Positions 48,721 through 60,924 of a DNA stretch of 64,000 bases are shown piece by piece. The stretch is from contig CP141143.1 of NCBI GenBank assembly GCA_035235625.1, forward strand, positions 38,797,178 through 38,861,177, given 5' to 3'. The notes beneath the pieces were generated by a model. It had not been told where the DNA came from and ran no database searches. It saw only the letters and a program-made list of their open reading frames with translations. Origin of the DNA: Saururus chinensis. Its lineage: Eukaryota > Streptophyta > Magnoliopsida > Piperales > Saururaceae. How positions within the stretch are numbered: the stretch's first letter is position 1; every line of letters begins with the position of its first letter. A program made the position numbers and the translations under genes.

Positions 48721-50073
48721 AAGCAAACGTAATGATATGCATGGATAAAATGTTTAGAGCTTCCAGGGAATCCAAATTTGCACATCTAGAATCAAATTTG
48801 ATGATTATTTCCTTTTGCTCAACTATTTATCTTATGTTTGTCTTAGAGTTGGCCAAGACACATAAAGCTTCATATAGGCAGACATGTATGAAGAATGGTT
48901 TACTATCAAAGTATTGCCATGAGAGTTCCTTTGCAAAACCTACCTCATGTGGGCTTCACAGTTGTTCTAAGAAGTTGGGACCTAGTTGAGCTGAAAGTGG
49001 ACTCTAAAAATGGGAAATGTGGGATCTAAGTGGGAGAATATTTTCCCAGCAAATGACGAACGGGATTTTGTGGTTGTTTCTCTAACTTTTACACTTGCTA
49101 AGCAATTAGATTTTTTCTTTATCAATTTACCGGTTGAACTTCGTGTACACTCTCAGTTATGCTAGGATCAAATTTATCTTTTCATAAACCCAAGTTTGTA
49201 TACTGTTTTTTGTGGATCTCGTGGCAAATTTCTGCAAAATAGCACATAATTTCAAAATAATTACCTTCTAGCTTTGTCAATGAAAGCAATGCATGCAAAT
49301 AACAAATGGTGAAGGATACTTTATGAATTTAATCGCGAGCGTCCCTCAAAAGGAACAATGTGAAATAAAATAGTGCCACTTTAATAGTCCACATTATGTC
49401 TCATAAATGACATTTTTACGCCCAAGAAGATACCTGATCACCCTCACTAACGGCATGAGGTGGAAAATTTTTTCATTGAAAACCAATACAAATTAAAAAC
49501 CAGACGTGTGTCCCTGTGACAGAGGAGGTTTAGTAAAGCAGATCCCACCTCATGATATCAAGATTCAAGCATCCTCATGGTCTCTAAAAAGGCTATCACT
49601 TATTAAGCCTAATCTGATAACATCCAGCAATAAATCATCCATTAAATCATCAACACATTCTGCCTGAAAGAGTACAATCTCAAGTATGCTGGAAATTGAT
49701 CAGCATCAAGTGAATAGAGCATGTTCTATTTATCTTCTTGTCAAGGCAAAACACAAGGATTCCAGAATTAGAGAGTACAATAATGCACTTGACATCGATG
49801 AACAATTTATTGGAAAGAATAACATGGAATTCAATAAGAAGAAACTAAAATAATTTTTACACAGCTTTCTTGAAGCTTGAGCCACTTAGAATTAGTGACA
49901 ATGAGGCCGAATTCCCTTTAAAGGTCTTTAGCAAAATTTATATAACAGATGAAACTGATAATGAGGAATGCATATCTTATGAAAAAGGAAAAACAATTGT
50001 GCATACTACATACTGAAGTAAGGATTAAGATGAATCCAAGTGCCAAAATTGTGGCCCTTTCACTATGCATGAT
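48721..50073. other. No recognised gene; possible further coding scraps
   Basis: An ORF at 48732-48989 and a frame at about 49847-50010 (NNFYTAFLKLEPLRISDNEA, then KVFSKIYITDETDNEE) have protein-like composition but match nothing I know. The rest is AT-rich. Gypsy-3 begins at 50074. Confidence 0.4.
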
Positions 50074-50461
50074 TGTTGTGTACGATGACCAGACTAGACC
50101 AGTTTACTATTGCTTAGGCTTTACTTTATTATTTTCATAGTTGCATTGGACGAATTGCTATTGTAATAGTTTAATATTTTGGATATTTGTATGTAAAATG
50201 GGTTGGTTCAGTTAGTGGTCCGAGTTAGCCGAACCACTAACTGACATGTGCTCTTAGGGAACTGGGCCGACCTTGGGTTGGGTTGGCGTGACTCCCTAGG
50301 GAACTGGTCGTCCCCTATATGGGGTGATCCTCTCTATTTTCAGAGTTATGCAATTATAGTATTCCAGTTTCTCCCCTTTCTTCATTACTTCTCCCTTTTC
50401 CCTACGTAATTCTCCTAGATATCGATTGTGCCTACATCAGGCACATCATTGGTATCGGAGC
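50074..50461 (+). mobile_element. Gypsy-3 5' LTR (375 bp) and primer-binding site
   Basis: The LTR starts TGTTGTGTACGATG at 50074 and ends AGGCACATCA at 50448. TTGGTATCGGAGC at 50449-50461 is the tRNA-Met type primer site with one change from TTGGTATCAGAGC in gypsy-2. Confidence 0.92.
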
Positions 50462-50477
50462 TTTACGATCCCTGAAC

Positions 50478-51600
50478 ATGGCTCGAGGTAAACAATCTGC
50501 TATTGTTCCTAAGGTTAATCTGGAGGAGGTACCAGCATCAGCACTTGCTTCTGCGGATAGCCCGAAGGCCGATCCTCCTGCTACAGCTAGCGATATCAAA
50601 CTCGACAAAATTATGGCTGCGCTGGAGGTTTTGACATCATATATGGTGAGCGCGGTTAAGGGCGAAGCATCGGGGCGCACAGTGCCCATCCTGCCTGGGC
50701 TGCCTCCTGCTATCCTGGAGAAGGGTGGTCCATCCCATCCCCCTGAGCCAACTTTCTCCTGCCCTCTGGCACCCGTGCACATCGATACGAGAGTCTTCCC
50801 TGGCCCAGCGCGATTCGGCCCTGGCATTCCAGCACAAGATGGGCGACGCTAGGCCTCGGACATGCGAGGCACACTAGGTGTTTGAGAGAATGCCCCTATG
50901 ATGTCGTCCCCCCACAATCAGTTCTAGGACGTAGAGGAGGAGTGGGACGAGTATCCAGAAATTCGCGGCAGGCCCCAAGGGGGGGCTGAACCTCGCCTTG
51001 CTTGTTTACAGTTCTCCCGCTATAATGGTGATGATGACCCTGTGGAATGACTGTATAAAGCGTTGAAGTTCTTCTCCTACCAGGGAACACACTCCGAGAC
51101 TGAGCGTCTGCGCATCGCTACCTTTCACTTTGATGACATCATCGGTTTGGTTCCAGAACTTTGAGAAAGAAGTGCGCTACCTCACATGGGCAGCCTTCTC
51201 CGATGAGATCTGCGTCCAGTTTGGTCTGAATGAATTTCAAGACTTCAATGAGATGTTGTCCAGCCTGCGCCAGACCACCACCGTTCGTGCCTACTATACA
51301 GATTTCATGAAGATAGCCAACAGACTCCCTGACTGGCTGATAGCCGCCCTGGTGGGCACGTTCAAACGGGGGTTAAAGCCAGAAATCTCAGAGGAAATGC
51401 GCCACTTCCCTTGCGCAAGCATGAAGCACGTGGCGTGTCATGCCCGCATTGAAGAAGAGAAAGTGAACTGGCAACGTAGGGGCTCCCACTCTGATTGTCC
51501 GGCGTCTCACCCCCGCCCAGATGGACGAATGCCGAGCCAAGGGGCTATGCTTTCATTGTGATGAGAAATTTGTTCTTGGACACCGCTATCCTGTTAAGGG
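50478..51600 (+). pseudogene. Gypsy-3 gag
   Basis: ATG at 50478 gives MARGKQSAIVPKVNLEEVPA and SDIKLDKIMAALEVLTSYMV, nearly the same as gypsy-2, to a stop at 50850. The core continues as FSYQGTHSETERLRIATFHF, then in another frame VWFQNFEKEVRYLTWAAFSD and LPDWLIAALVGTFKRGLKPE. The zinc-knuckle-like part is CFHCDEKFVLGHRYPVKG. Frame changes near 51130 and 51540 break it. Confidence 0.9.
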
Positions 51601-51603
51601 AGC

Positions 51604-52212
51604 TTGCTTGTGGAGGAGGTAGACGACAACTTGGACAGCAGGGCCGGAAGTGAATCCTTGATCTCAGAGTACGTGTTACTTGAAATTTCAGTTCATGCAT
51701 TTTCGGGCGCATTCACTCCACGCACCATACGGGTGCAGGGATTTCTTAAGCGGGAACAGGTAGCTATCTTGATCGACAATGGTTCTACTCATAATTTTAT
51801 TAACGATAAGGTAGCTCATCGGCTAGGATGTTTGGTGTCGAACTCGAAACCATTTGATGTGTTGATTGGCGATGGCAAGCATCTCAGGAGTACCGGTGTG
51901 TGTGCTCAGATTACCCTCTCGATTCAGGGTAATACGTTTGTTACTGACCTTTTCTTGCTGCCCACAAAGGGGGCGGATGTTGTATTGGGAGTTCAATGGC
52001 TGCAGGAACTGGGTGATGTGGTGTGGAATTTTCGGGATATGGTGATGGAATTCGAGCTTAATGGGCAGCAGGTTCGGTTGGAGGGGTCACGGCCTGGCAC
52101 TCTTCTCTCGGACCAGGACATGAGCTCCTTCCGGTTTGCTCCTCAAGGACTTCTTTTGCAGCAGCGTGCTATTATTGGTGTATCACAGGAACAGCTACCA
52201 ACTGATTTGTAG
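51604..52212 (+). pseudogene. Gypsy-3 aspartic protease
   Basis: One open frame carries VAILIDNGSTHNFINDKVAH, FDVLIGDGKHLRSTGVCAQI and LPTKGADVVLGVQWLQELGD. The active site is D-N-G instead of D-S/T-G; the aspartate is kept but the next residue is unusual. The frame ends in TAG where gypsy-2 has a CAG-type codon. Confidence 0.88.
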
Positions 52213-52236
52213 GCGCTGCTGGCCGAACATGAGGAT

Positions 52237-52955
52237 TTGTTTTCAGAGCTGCAGGGACTTCGTCCCGTCCGGCCTCATGACCATCAGATTCTCATCCTTC
52301 CAGGGGCGGCCCCAGCCAATGTCCACCCATACTGTTACCCTCACATACAGAAATCTGAGATCGAACGGCTAGTGGCAGACATGCTTCAGTCCGGAATCAT
52401 TCGTCCTAGTACGAGTTCTTATTCGTCGCCAGTGCTGTTGGTTCGCAAGAAAGATGGTTTGTGGCGGTTTTGTGTTGACTACCGTGCTTTAAATGCCATC
52501 ACCATCAAAGACAAATATCCCATTCCTGTGATTGAAGAACTGTTGGATGAATTGACAGGTGCCAGGGTCTTTAGTAAGCTCGATCTTCGTTCCAGCAATC
52601 ACCAGATTCGTGTGCAGCCTAGGGATGTGCACAAGACCGCATTTCAGACTCATGATGGCCATTTCGAGTTTTTTGTGATGCCGTTTGGATTGACCAACGC
52701 CCCCTCCACGTTCCAGTCTCTCATTAATGATATTTTTTGGCCCTTTCTGCGTCACTATCTATTGGTCTTCTTTGATGACATATTGGTGTATAGTAGATCC
52801 TGGGAAGAACACTTGATGCATCTCAAGTCGGTCTTTTCTATCTTGGGTACTAACTCTTTATTTCTGAAGTGTTCAAAGTGTTCCTTTGGCAGTCCGTAGG
52901 TTGATTATCTGGGTCACATTATCTCCCAGAACGGTGTTGCTACTGATCCAGCCAA
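52237..52955 (+). pseudogene. Gypsy-3 reverse transcriptase
   Basis: All main RT blocks sit in one frame: [80 protein letters not shown] and [20 protein letters not shown] with both catalytic aspartates. Only the usual LRSGYHQI block is altered (LRSSNHQI). A TAG at 52898 precedes [20 protein letters not shown]. Confidence 0.93.
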
Positions 52956-53637
52956 AGTGGCCGCCATGCTCTCTTGGCCGACCCCAACATGTGTCTGGGC
53001 GCTCAAGGGTTTTCTTGGCCTTACAGGTTATTATCGTCGGTTTATCCATCGGTACGGCGAGTTGGCTCATCCTCTTACAAAACTTTTAAAGAAGGGGGCA
53101 TTCGCATGGTCACCCGCGGCCCAAACAGCCTTTGAGGGGCTCAAGCAAGCGATGGCGTCTGCCCCAGTCTTGCTCTTACAAGATTTTAGTAGGCTGTTTG
53201 TGGTGGAGATAGATGCATCAGAGGCGGGCTTGGGCACTGTTCTATTGCAAGACAACTACCCTATAGCTTATTTTAGTAAGGCTCTGGCTGGTCGCTCCTT
53301 GTCTATGTCAGTGTATGAAAAGAAAATGTTGGCTACCATCCTTGCCATTGCCAAATGGCGTCCTTATTTGTTGGGTCGTCGATTTCTGATCCATACCGAT
53401 CACCAACCGCTGAAGTATTTTTTGGATCAACGAGTGTCTACTCCTACTCAGCAGAGGTGGGTGAGCAAATTGCTGGGCTATGACTACGAGTTAGTGTACA
53501 AAAAGGGGTCAAAAAATATTGTTGCTAATGCACTCTCTCGCAGTCCAGCCCCCGGCTCCTGCTTCGCGTTTTCCACCCTTTCTTGCCCATTTGTTGAGGA
53601 GCTCCAGCAGGCCTATGGTATGGATTCATGGACATAG
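52956..53637 (+). pseudogene. Gypsy-3 RNase H
   Basis: Open frame with [80 protein letters not shown] and YELVYKKGSKNIVANALSRS. The D-E-D pattern of RNase H is visible; the last motif has N where A-D-A-L-S is usual (VANALS), so one catalytic aspartate is lost. Confidence 0.92.
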
Positions 53638-54640
53638 GAGGTTATTGCCGCCCTTTAGGTTGACCCAGCAGCCAGGCCTTTCTTTGTTTGGTGGGATGGT
53701 CTTCTCTTTTGGAAAGACCATTTGTGGGTTCCCGATGTTTCTAATCTCCGCCGCCGTATCATGTCGCATTTCCATGACACTCCTGTGGCTGGTCACGAGG
53801 GGTCTTTTCGTACCTATAAAAGGGTTAGCCAAAGTTTCTTGTGGCAGGGCGTCCATCGCGCCGTCCATGATTACGTGGTTTCTTGTGATGTTTGTCAGCG
53901 GGCTAAAGCCACCAGACATCCCTGGCCGGGTTGTTACAACCCTTGCCTATTCCAGATAAGGTTTGGGAGGACATTTCGATGGATTTCATGGAGGCTTTGC
54001 CTATAGTACAGGGTAAGTCAGTCATCATGGTTGTGGTGAACAGGTTGTCTAAATATGCTCATTTCTACACACTGGGCCATCCCTTCACCGCTAAGACTGT
54101 TGCTGAGCTCTTTGTTCATGAGGTGGCGCGCCTGCATGGTATGCCGCGTACAATTGTTTCTGACCAGGATCAGATATTTCTCTCGCAGTTATGGCAGTAG
54201 TTTTTCATGTTGCAGGGATCTTCTTTACATATGAGCACAACTTATCATCCTCAGACGGATGGACAGACGGAGGTGGTTAACCATTGCTTGGAGCAGTATC
54301 TCCACTGCTTTACTATGATGCAGCCCCGTCGGTTGCTTTAGCTCCTTCCCTAGGCTAAGTGGTCTTATAATACGGCATATTACATGTGCACTGGGTTCAC
54401 CCCATTTGAGGTGCTCTATGGTCATTTGCCGCCGACTATCTTATCTTATGTGCCCCATCACTCGTCGATTGCCAAGGTGGATTATATGTTGCAGACGCGT
54501 GATGAGGTCTTACGCCAGCTTAAAGAGAATCTGTTGGCTACTCAGAATAGGATGAAGCAGGTTTATGATCGTCACCATACGGATCGGGAATTTGCTGTTG
54601 GTGATTTGGTCTATGTCTCAGTCCTCCCTTAGTGCCAGTC
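53638..54640 (+). pseudogene. Gypsy-3 integrase
   Basis: The zinc-binding region is HFHDTPVAGHEGSFRTYKRV .. [10 protein letters not shown]. Core blocks are [40 protein letters not shown] and MSTTYHPQTDGQTEVVNHCL. Frame changes near 53930 and 54200 and several TAG stops break the reading. RMKQVYDRHHTDREFAVGDL follows. Confidence 0.92.
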
Positions 54641-55050
54641 CTCTTTGTTTCAGCCTGCGCACTCCAAGCTTGCTCCCCGCTTCCATGGTCCGTATGTTAT
54701 TGAGGAGCGTGTTGGACCAGTGGCATACCGCTTGACTCTACCTCCTGATTCTTTAGTTCATCCTGTGTTTCATGTCTCACGTTTGCGACATTTTGTGGGT
54801 GATAAATCTTTGGTGGTGGGCGCTTCTCCTCCTCCCCTATTGGGGCCGATTTCAACCGCCGATCCTGTCCCTGCTGCTGTCTTGCAAAAGTGCAGGGTTT
54901 GCCGCTCTGGGCGTATTATCACTGAGGTCTTGCTTTCTTGGTAGGGTTAGCCTCTTAAGGATACCACATGGATGCCTGAAGATGATTTTATGACTCTTTT
55001 CCCTGCTTGGTCGCCTTGAGGACAAGGTGAATAGCGGAAGCATGGTGGAG
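54641..55050 (+). pseudogene. Gypsy-3 integrase tail, chromodomain-like end, polypurine tract
   Basis: Reads [58 protein letters not shown], then [12 protein letters not shown] (stop) and PLKDTTWMPEDDFMTLFPAW. AGCGGAAGCATGGTGGAG directly before 55051 is the likely plus-strand primer. Confidence 0.85.
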
Positions 55051-55415
55051 TGTTGTGTACAATGACCAGACTTGACCAGTTTACTATTGCTTAGGCTTTA
55101 CTTTATTGTTTTCATAGTTGCATTGGGCGAATTGCTATTGTAATAGTTTAGTATTTTGGATATTTGTATGTAAAATGGGTTGGTTTAGTTAGTGGTCCGG
55201 GTTAGCCGAACCACTAACTGGCCTGTGCTCCTAGGGAACTGGGCTGGCCTTGGGTTGGGTTGGCGTGACTCTCTAGGGGACTGGTCTCCCCTACATGGGG
55301 TGATCCTCTTTATTTTCAGAGTTATGCAATTACAGTATTCCAGTTTCTCCTCTTTCTTTATTACTTCTCCCCTTTCCCTGCGTAATTCTCCTAGATATCG
55401 ATCATGCCCGCATTA
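55051..55415 (+). mobile_element. Gypsy-3 3' LTR, end lost
   Basis: The LTR starts TGTTGTGTACAATG and follows the 5' LTR to CTAGATATCGATCATGCCCG; the final bases diverge into flanking DNA. A small deletion or rearrangement at the right border is likely. Confidence 0.88.
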
Positions 55416-55671
55416 CCCAACAAATTTTTGAAAAGACATAATCACAATTACCAACACTGCAATTACAACTGATACCACTTGACAACACAACCAAGAAAAA
55501 ATAGATCCAAATAATTGCCACTCAATTACAACATCTGGGAAGACAAAAACAGTCAGGAAGAGATGACATCAGTCAAATGCAAATGCATCACTTTCAAACA
55601 TATTGACATTGTTTTGGGTACAAAATAAAGTTAAGTTTGATCTCTAAGATGGCTACCACCTCAATTTTTAC

Positions 55672-56144
55672 CTCCAAAATAATTGCTCCAAGTGCAATCC
55701 ATTTTGTAATTTTCCGGTTCTTCAAAAAATCGTAAATCATGTCAAAATCTCCAGTCTTGTCAGTTGGAATCTCCTAAAGTTATAAACCTGAACTTGGGGG
55801 GCGGGGGGGAATGACGAAGGAAAGAAAAACCTCTTTCCAGCTGCGATTGAAGAAGATGAAAACTGCACAGCCCAACTCGACCAAGATCTAAAATATCACC
55901 AATACAGAGTACTATTTCTGTTCAGGAAATTCTCGCGAACTGTTCCAATAAGAAATCAACTTCATGCATACACCTAAACCACTTTTGATTCATAGAAAAT
56001 GTGTAGTAAAAATATATATACAAAAAAATCAGTAGCCACGATACATAGGAGAGGCAGCATCCATTCCTGGTGGTTGCCCCAATGTAACCAAAACAAAATA
56101 TGATGAAGTGGATAACCCCAACAGCTATAAACAAGTAAATAAAC
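55672..56144 (-). pseudogene. TOM2A: TOM2A-like tetraspanin, two exons of a partial gene
   Basis: Minus-strand exon at 56144-56045 follows TTTTGCAG and reads FIYLFIAVGVIHFIIFCFGY and IGATTRNGCCLSY, then GTATCG; this is the third membrane segment plus the CCLSC-type motif of TOM2A, a host membrane protein known for supporting tobamovirus replication in plants. A second exon at 55773-55672 follows TTTAG and has 34 intact codons: EIPTDKTGDFDMIYDFLKNR, KITKWIALGAIILE, then GTAAAA. Between them the family's FIFFDNSWRD segment is missing. No N-terminal exons were found up to 57 kb, nor a C-terminal exon before gypsy-3 at 55415. Splice signals survive, so decay may be recent. Confidence 0.85.
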
Positions 56145-57391
56145 CTGCAAAATTTGAAGTTTTCATAGAAAAATGACCTGAGAATCTTCATTCAGCTTAA
56201 TACTGCAGAACATTCATAATGTCACAGGAAAAAGTAAATTCACAATGAATTCCTTCCGCACTTCTTTGTTTTCATTCCTTTCATTTTTTTAATCAGATTT
56301 GATTTACAATATCATCCTACTACTTATTTTTATCGATGCAATCAGCTTATGCAACCATATCTCTTTGTTTGATAATTCATTTATTTGTACAAACTAGATC
56401 TTAAAGCAAGTATGTATTCGAAACAGCCAACAAAATTAAGGAAAAAAACAGTACAGAGGCGAGACTAAAATAGATTAATTTACGAACTCAACAACCACCC
56501 AAAAAAGGTAAATTTGACATCTAGCTCAGGTCCTCCACATGAGCAACATTAATCAACTCATAACTCTCTCTTAAATCTCATACACAATTTGATCAGTTAA
56601 ATTTGTAACAATCAATAATCATTCCTTTTCGAGAATACCGGATGAGACGGACACCATGATCAATTGGGTGACCTAGGGTCACCGACTCTAGCTTCTCGTC
56701 CATGGGGGGCACGAGTTGGCAGGTCAAAGACGATGCCCTCTTCCATTCTACCAGTAAGTAAATCCCACTTGTGAAATCAAATGATGATTGGGAGCAGATC
56801 CATCACAGGGTAGGGGGTGGGGATTGGGAAGGCGGCAAGGCAGGCGGCTTGGAGTGAAAGGCAGCTGGCAGCCTGCAGCCATTCCGAAGCGGGAGAGCAG
56901 TGGAGGTTTTCCATGACAATCAACAGTGTCATCACAAGGCGGCTGCGGCGGGCGGTCCTGGATTGGGAAGCCGGTAAAGCAGCTTGGACAAGAAGATGAA
57001 TGGTTGCCGGTGGCGAATCCGACGTGTGAGAGCTGCCATGTGTTGGGAAGTTTTCTAACTGGCTGATCGTGGACCAGCTAGGAGATCGGCAGGGGAGGGG
57101 ATCCATTGCGGGGTGGCCAGGGTCAGCGGCTAGGAGGGGATCCGTCGCGAGGTGGAAACAGTCAGCCGATAGGAGGGGATCCATCACAGGGTGGCAACGG
57201 TCGGCGGCTAAGAGGATATCCGTCATGGGGTGGCAACCGCCGGTGTGTTGGAGAGGAGGTCGTCCTAAGAGATGGAGCTGAGGGCCTAACCTTGTTAACC
57301 AGGCTTAATCGCTTGAGACTGATCAAATACAAGTTGATGTTAATTGGACGGTTACTACAAAATGGGCACTCGAGGGGCGCTTATAAAACGG

Positions 57392-57392
<1 letters not shown>
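56145..57392. repeat. Intergenic DNA with a 45-bp minisatellite
   Basis: From about 57085 to 57245 a unit of about 42-45 bases built on GGAGGGGATCCRTC and GGTGGMAAC repeats about four times. ORFs on both strands across it are repetitive and not genes. The rest (56.2-56.8 kb) is AT-rich with nothing recognised. Confidence 0.65.
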
Positions 57393-57676
<284 letters not shown>

Positions 57677-57859
57677 TGTCATCACTTTTACATCTACAAG
57701 TCCGTCTTAATTGTCGCCACCCTATATAAAGAAAAATAATTTCACTTAATTATTGTATTTTTTCAACTTAAAATAAAGCAATAAAATTATAATCACCTAA
57801 ATTGAAAATAAAATTGTCAATTATAAAAGTAGGATGTATATACCTGTCCAATGTAAGAC

Positions 57860-59240
57860 TGCATAAACTCCATTATTTGCTCCATTCTTGCTTTTAATTA
57901 TTTGAATATTTTCTGACGACTCTTCATATAATTGTTGGACTTTGATTTTTGGACCAGGTAGCCTCCTCTTCGAGTTCTACAATCATTTACTTTATTGTGT
58001 CATACTCAACACTTGAAAAACTCCTCCCATTACCAAATGACCCCCACAAACTAGTGAGAATAAGGCCAAAACCATAGTCATGAATCCAACCATATCTCTC
58101 TGGTCCTATTATCTCTAAATATGCATCATTTAGTGATGGAAATGGTGTGTCCTCAAAACTAGGTTGCGACATAAGGGCGGTCATAGGTGCCTATAATCCA
58201 TACAATTTTTTTTAAATAAGCTATGACATATATATAGAGAATTCAAATAAATGAGTTTTCTCTGGGTATAATTCATGAATACTAATGGAAAATGTCTCAC
58301 TTACCATAGCGTTTTCTATCTCTTCATTTCTAGGAGTCATCTTTACATTTATGAGTCTTCAAAAATAGCTCTAATTGAGATGGTTCAACACACATTTCAC
58401 TTTTCATTTGCTAAAAAATAAGTAAAGAACTCATAATTTTTATAATTTCTAAAAAATATAAATACACTAAAATTTACTAAATGTATCAAATATATAAACC
58501 TCTTCATAGTGAATTTGTCGAAAGCTTTTATTCCTAGATATATGGACTATTTTTTGCTTAAAAAAATGCCACTTATTATTTGCACACAATTCTTATATGA
58601 AAGTATCATTGTAAGTCTATGTGTAAAACTAAAAAGTTATAAAAAAAATAATATTCTAATATATATACCTTATTATTTGGTATTTTTAATAAAATAATTA
58701 GTGATCTCCACTGTGCAGTAAGAACACCTTCACCTTCGAGAGGTGGTATATGATTTTATTCCGGTTTGGTGCATACAACAAAATATTTCTTTTTTATTTC
58801 ACATTTAAAATCTCTCCATTTCTTCCAAATTGATTTTAGTGTTAAACTTTTTACTACATCATCAATATTAAATGTTTCATGAAGATGGTTTAAATAGAAA
58901 TTTTGTGATAGTGTAAAGAAAATGTAATAAATAACAAGATCCCAAAGTTTGGTTACCTTAAGATGGTTCTACGCCTCAATCTTTTTTTTTTGGCATATGT
59001 ATTGCCAATCTTCTTCCACATTTAGCAGGAATAATCGCTCATCTCGAGATAGTTTCACGAAATAATTGTTGAATATACATACATTTTCTTTGTATAATTG
59101 TCCATCAAACAAGACAACTAATTTGAGTGCATTAGGTCATGTTACTCTTAAGCACTTTGTTTTACCTCTTTCTTTTTTCCTTATAAGCTCTGCAACATTG
59201 TCATGTGCTAGTTCTTGTTAGAAATCCATCTTTTAAAAAA
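57860..59240 (-). pseudogene. Decayed plant transposase (Transposase_24 / En-Spm associated)
   Basis: Minus-strand pieces in order: ERGKTKCLRV, NNYFVKLSRDERLFLLNVEE, then LKSIWKKWRDFKCEIKKKYF and GEGVLTAQWRSL (58690-58860), then DAYLEIIGPERYGWIHDYGF and GLILTSLWGS (57987-58184), then a helical tail LKARMEQIMEFMQSYIGQ. The WRD-K-KYF, QWRSL and GPER..G blocks with a coiled-coil end are typical of the plant Transposase_24 family carried by CACTA elements. Numerous stops and AT-rich gaps (introns or decay) interrupt it. The upstream part is shared with 12665-12890. Confidence 0.7.
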
Positions 59241-60870
59241 ATAAAAAATATATATAAATTTAAAAAACATTATATTTGATAGTGTGAACTAAATACACAG
59301 GGTCAAGAGACAACTACATAATCAAAACGTGTTTCAAAACCAGCACTAAAAAATTCTCTCAATCATATGCAAATTAAGCTTAAAAAATTTGTAGACAGCA
59401 CTTTATAATGCATAAAACTGAATTGCCGATGTGAGACTCAGGAGGTCAGTTTATGGATGGTTTATTATGGTTTACCTTAAGATGGGTAAGAACGAAGAAA
59501 AAAATGTATTTCATAGGCAAAGAAAGATTTTGGAAATGAGGGGTAGATTCTTGACATACAAGAGTAATAATGTGTGGTGATTTCAGGAATGATGATCAGG
59601 ACGGTTGGTTTAAATAGGACTGTAGGATGACTGAAATTCTAGATGAGGCCATGAGTTTTACAAATCAGGGTGGTATGAGTAAGTAGCAGATTGTACAAGA
59701 ACTTGATGGATTCCAAAAAAATAGAATAGAGTAGAAAGAACCATATGCAGGTCAAGAAATCGAGAAAGAGAAAAGCCATGGACATAGGAAGGAAACCATA
59801 AGAAAAGTAGAGAGATCGAGCAGAGAAGAGGAAAAGGACATTAACTGGACATGGAAAAAATTGATAGATGCAAAAGTAACAGAAGGGAAAATGTTGAGTG
59901 GATGAATTAAAAATAAAAAGGATAAACAAGTGGACAATGTGTATTAATTCTTAAAACTCTACTTTTTATGGTCATTGCCAGATGTATGTAAAGAAAATTT
60001 CACAGTCCATTGGTCGCAATAGATTTCTAATCAAGTTAACCTATTTTAAATTCATATATCAACTACACTAATACACTGGCCTAATTAAATTACCAGAATG
60101 TACAGACCTCCTAGATGACAGTAGGAACCCATGTGAGACCTATGCATATCATCATCGTGTCATATCTATAACATATGCAATGCAATTGCGCATTTGAAGC
60201 GTAGTTTGAAACTGAAAGGCAAAGAAGGCAGATATGAAAAATTGTAGATGTATTACAAGTATTTCTAAAGTAGCCCTGTGGCCAAACAAATGACAAGATT
60301 TTCCCCCTTTTTAGTGAATAGAGTTTCAGCATATTAAGTAATGATAAGATGTCCAGCGTCCTATATGGAAATGAGCAAAATATAAAATTATCTTATCCTA
60401 TAATACATTATCTATGTTTGTTCAGAATCCTCTGGAGCTGTTTTTTTTTATGTGAAAGTCGACTTAAGAAAGTCTTTGTTAGCAGGCTGAGACAGTTGAT
60501 ATTGGGACCTGTGACCAATCAGTTGCCAAATCTTTGACATTGAAGGGTATGTAGTTAAGTAGACATATTAAATTTGTTTATGCTATCTATAATGAATTTT
60601 TGAGTGATACTATAGCTCTATTTGTTAAAGACCTTTCTTCACATATGCTGGGAACTTATTTTTGTCACCTATCTTCCTGCATATGAAAGTTCTAATGGGT
60701 ACATGATAACAAATCAAAGTCGTGGCTCTATGGAAAAGAGTGATGCAGCTCAAGAGGGTGAGTGCATATAGTTCTCTTTTTATTTTTGACTAGATTTTAA
60801 AGTTTGGACTTCTTATTTTGCCACTAAATCCATTAATTTCTTGGCGGCATCAAGGCAAAGGTTTTCTCTG
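59013..60870. repeat. Duplicated segment, copy 2 (with both empty sites)
   Basis: Partner of 12660-14867. CTTCC at 59013-59017 is the unfilled gypsy-1 site and TTGTAGAT at 60242-60249 the unfilled hAT site. The left side continues without a break into the transposase remnant, so the segment originally included it. The right side stops at about 60870 where Athila sequence begins. Confidence 0.95.
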
Positions 60871-60924
60871 ACTCCATAAGTGGATTATCTACCTTGAACA
60901 TTAGTGGCAATTAGTGTAACATTT

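Larger units (their letters stand above)
50074..55415 (+). mobile_element. Gypsy-3: near-complete Ty3/gypsy element, same family as gypsy-2
   Basis: A 5' LTR, primer site, gag-pol and 3' LTR are all present. The 3' LTR loses its expected last bases: ATCATGCCCGCATTA runs straight into CCCAACAAATTTTTG instead of ending GGGCACATCA. No target duplication is visible (left flank ATGAT or CATGA). Several long pol frames stay open (for example 51604-52212, 52237-52899 and 52957-53637), so it is better preserved than gypsy-2, but stops at 52210, 52898, 53636 and 54199 remain. It separates the HER2-like fragment from the TOM2A-like exons. Confidence 0.93.

Noticed and set aside
56777-57281. Repetitive ORFs on both strands as genes
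   Set aside because: They are produced by a GC-rich 45-bp minisatellite with multiples of three.
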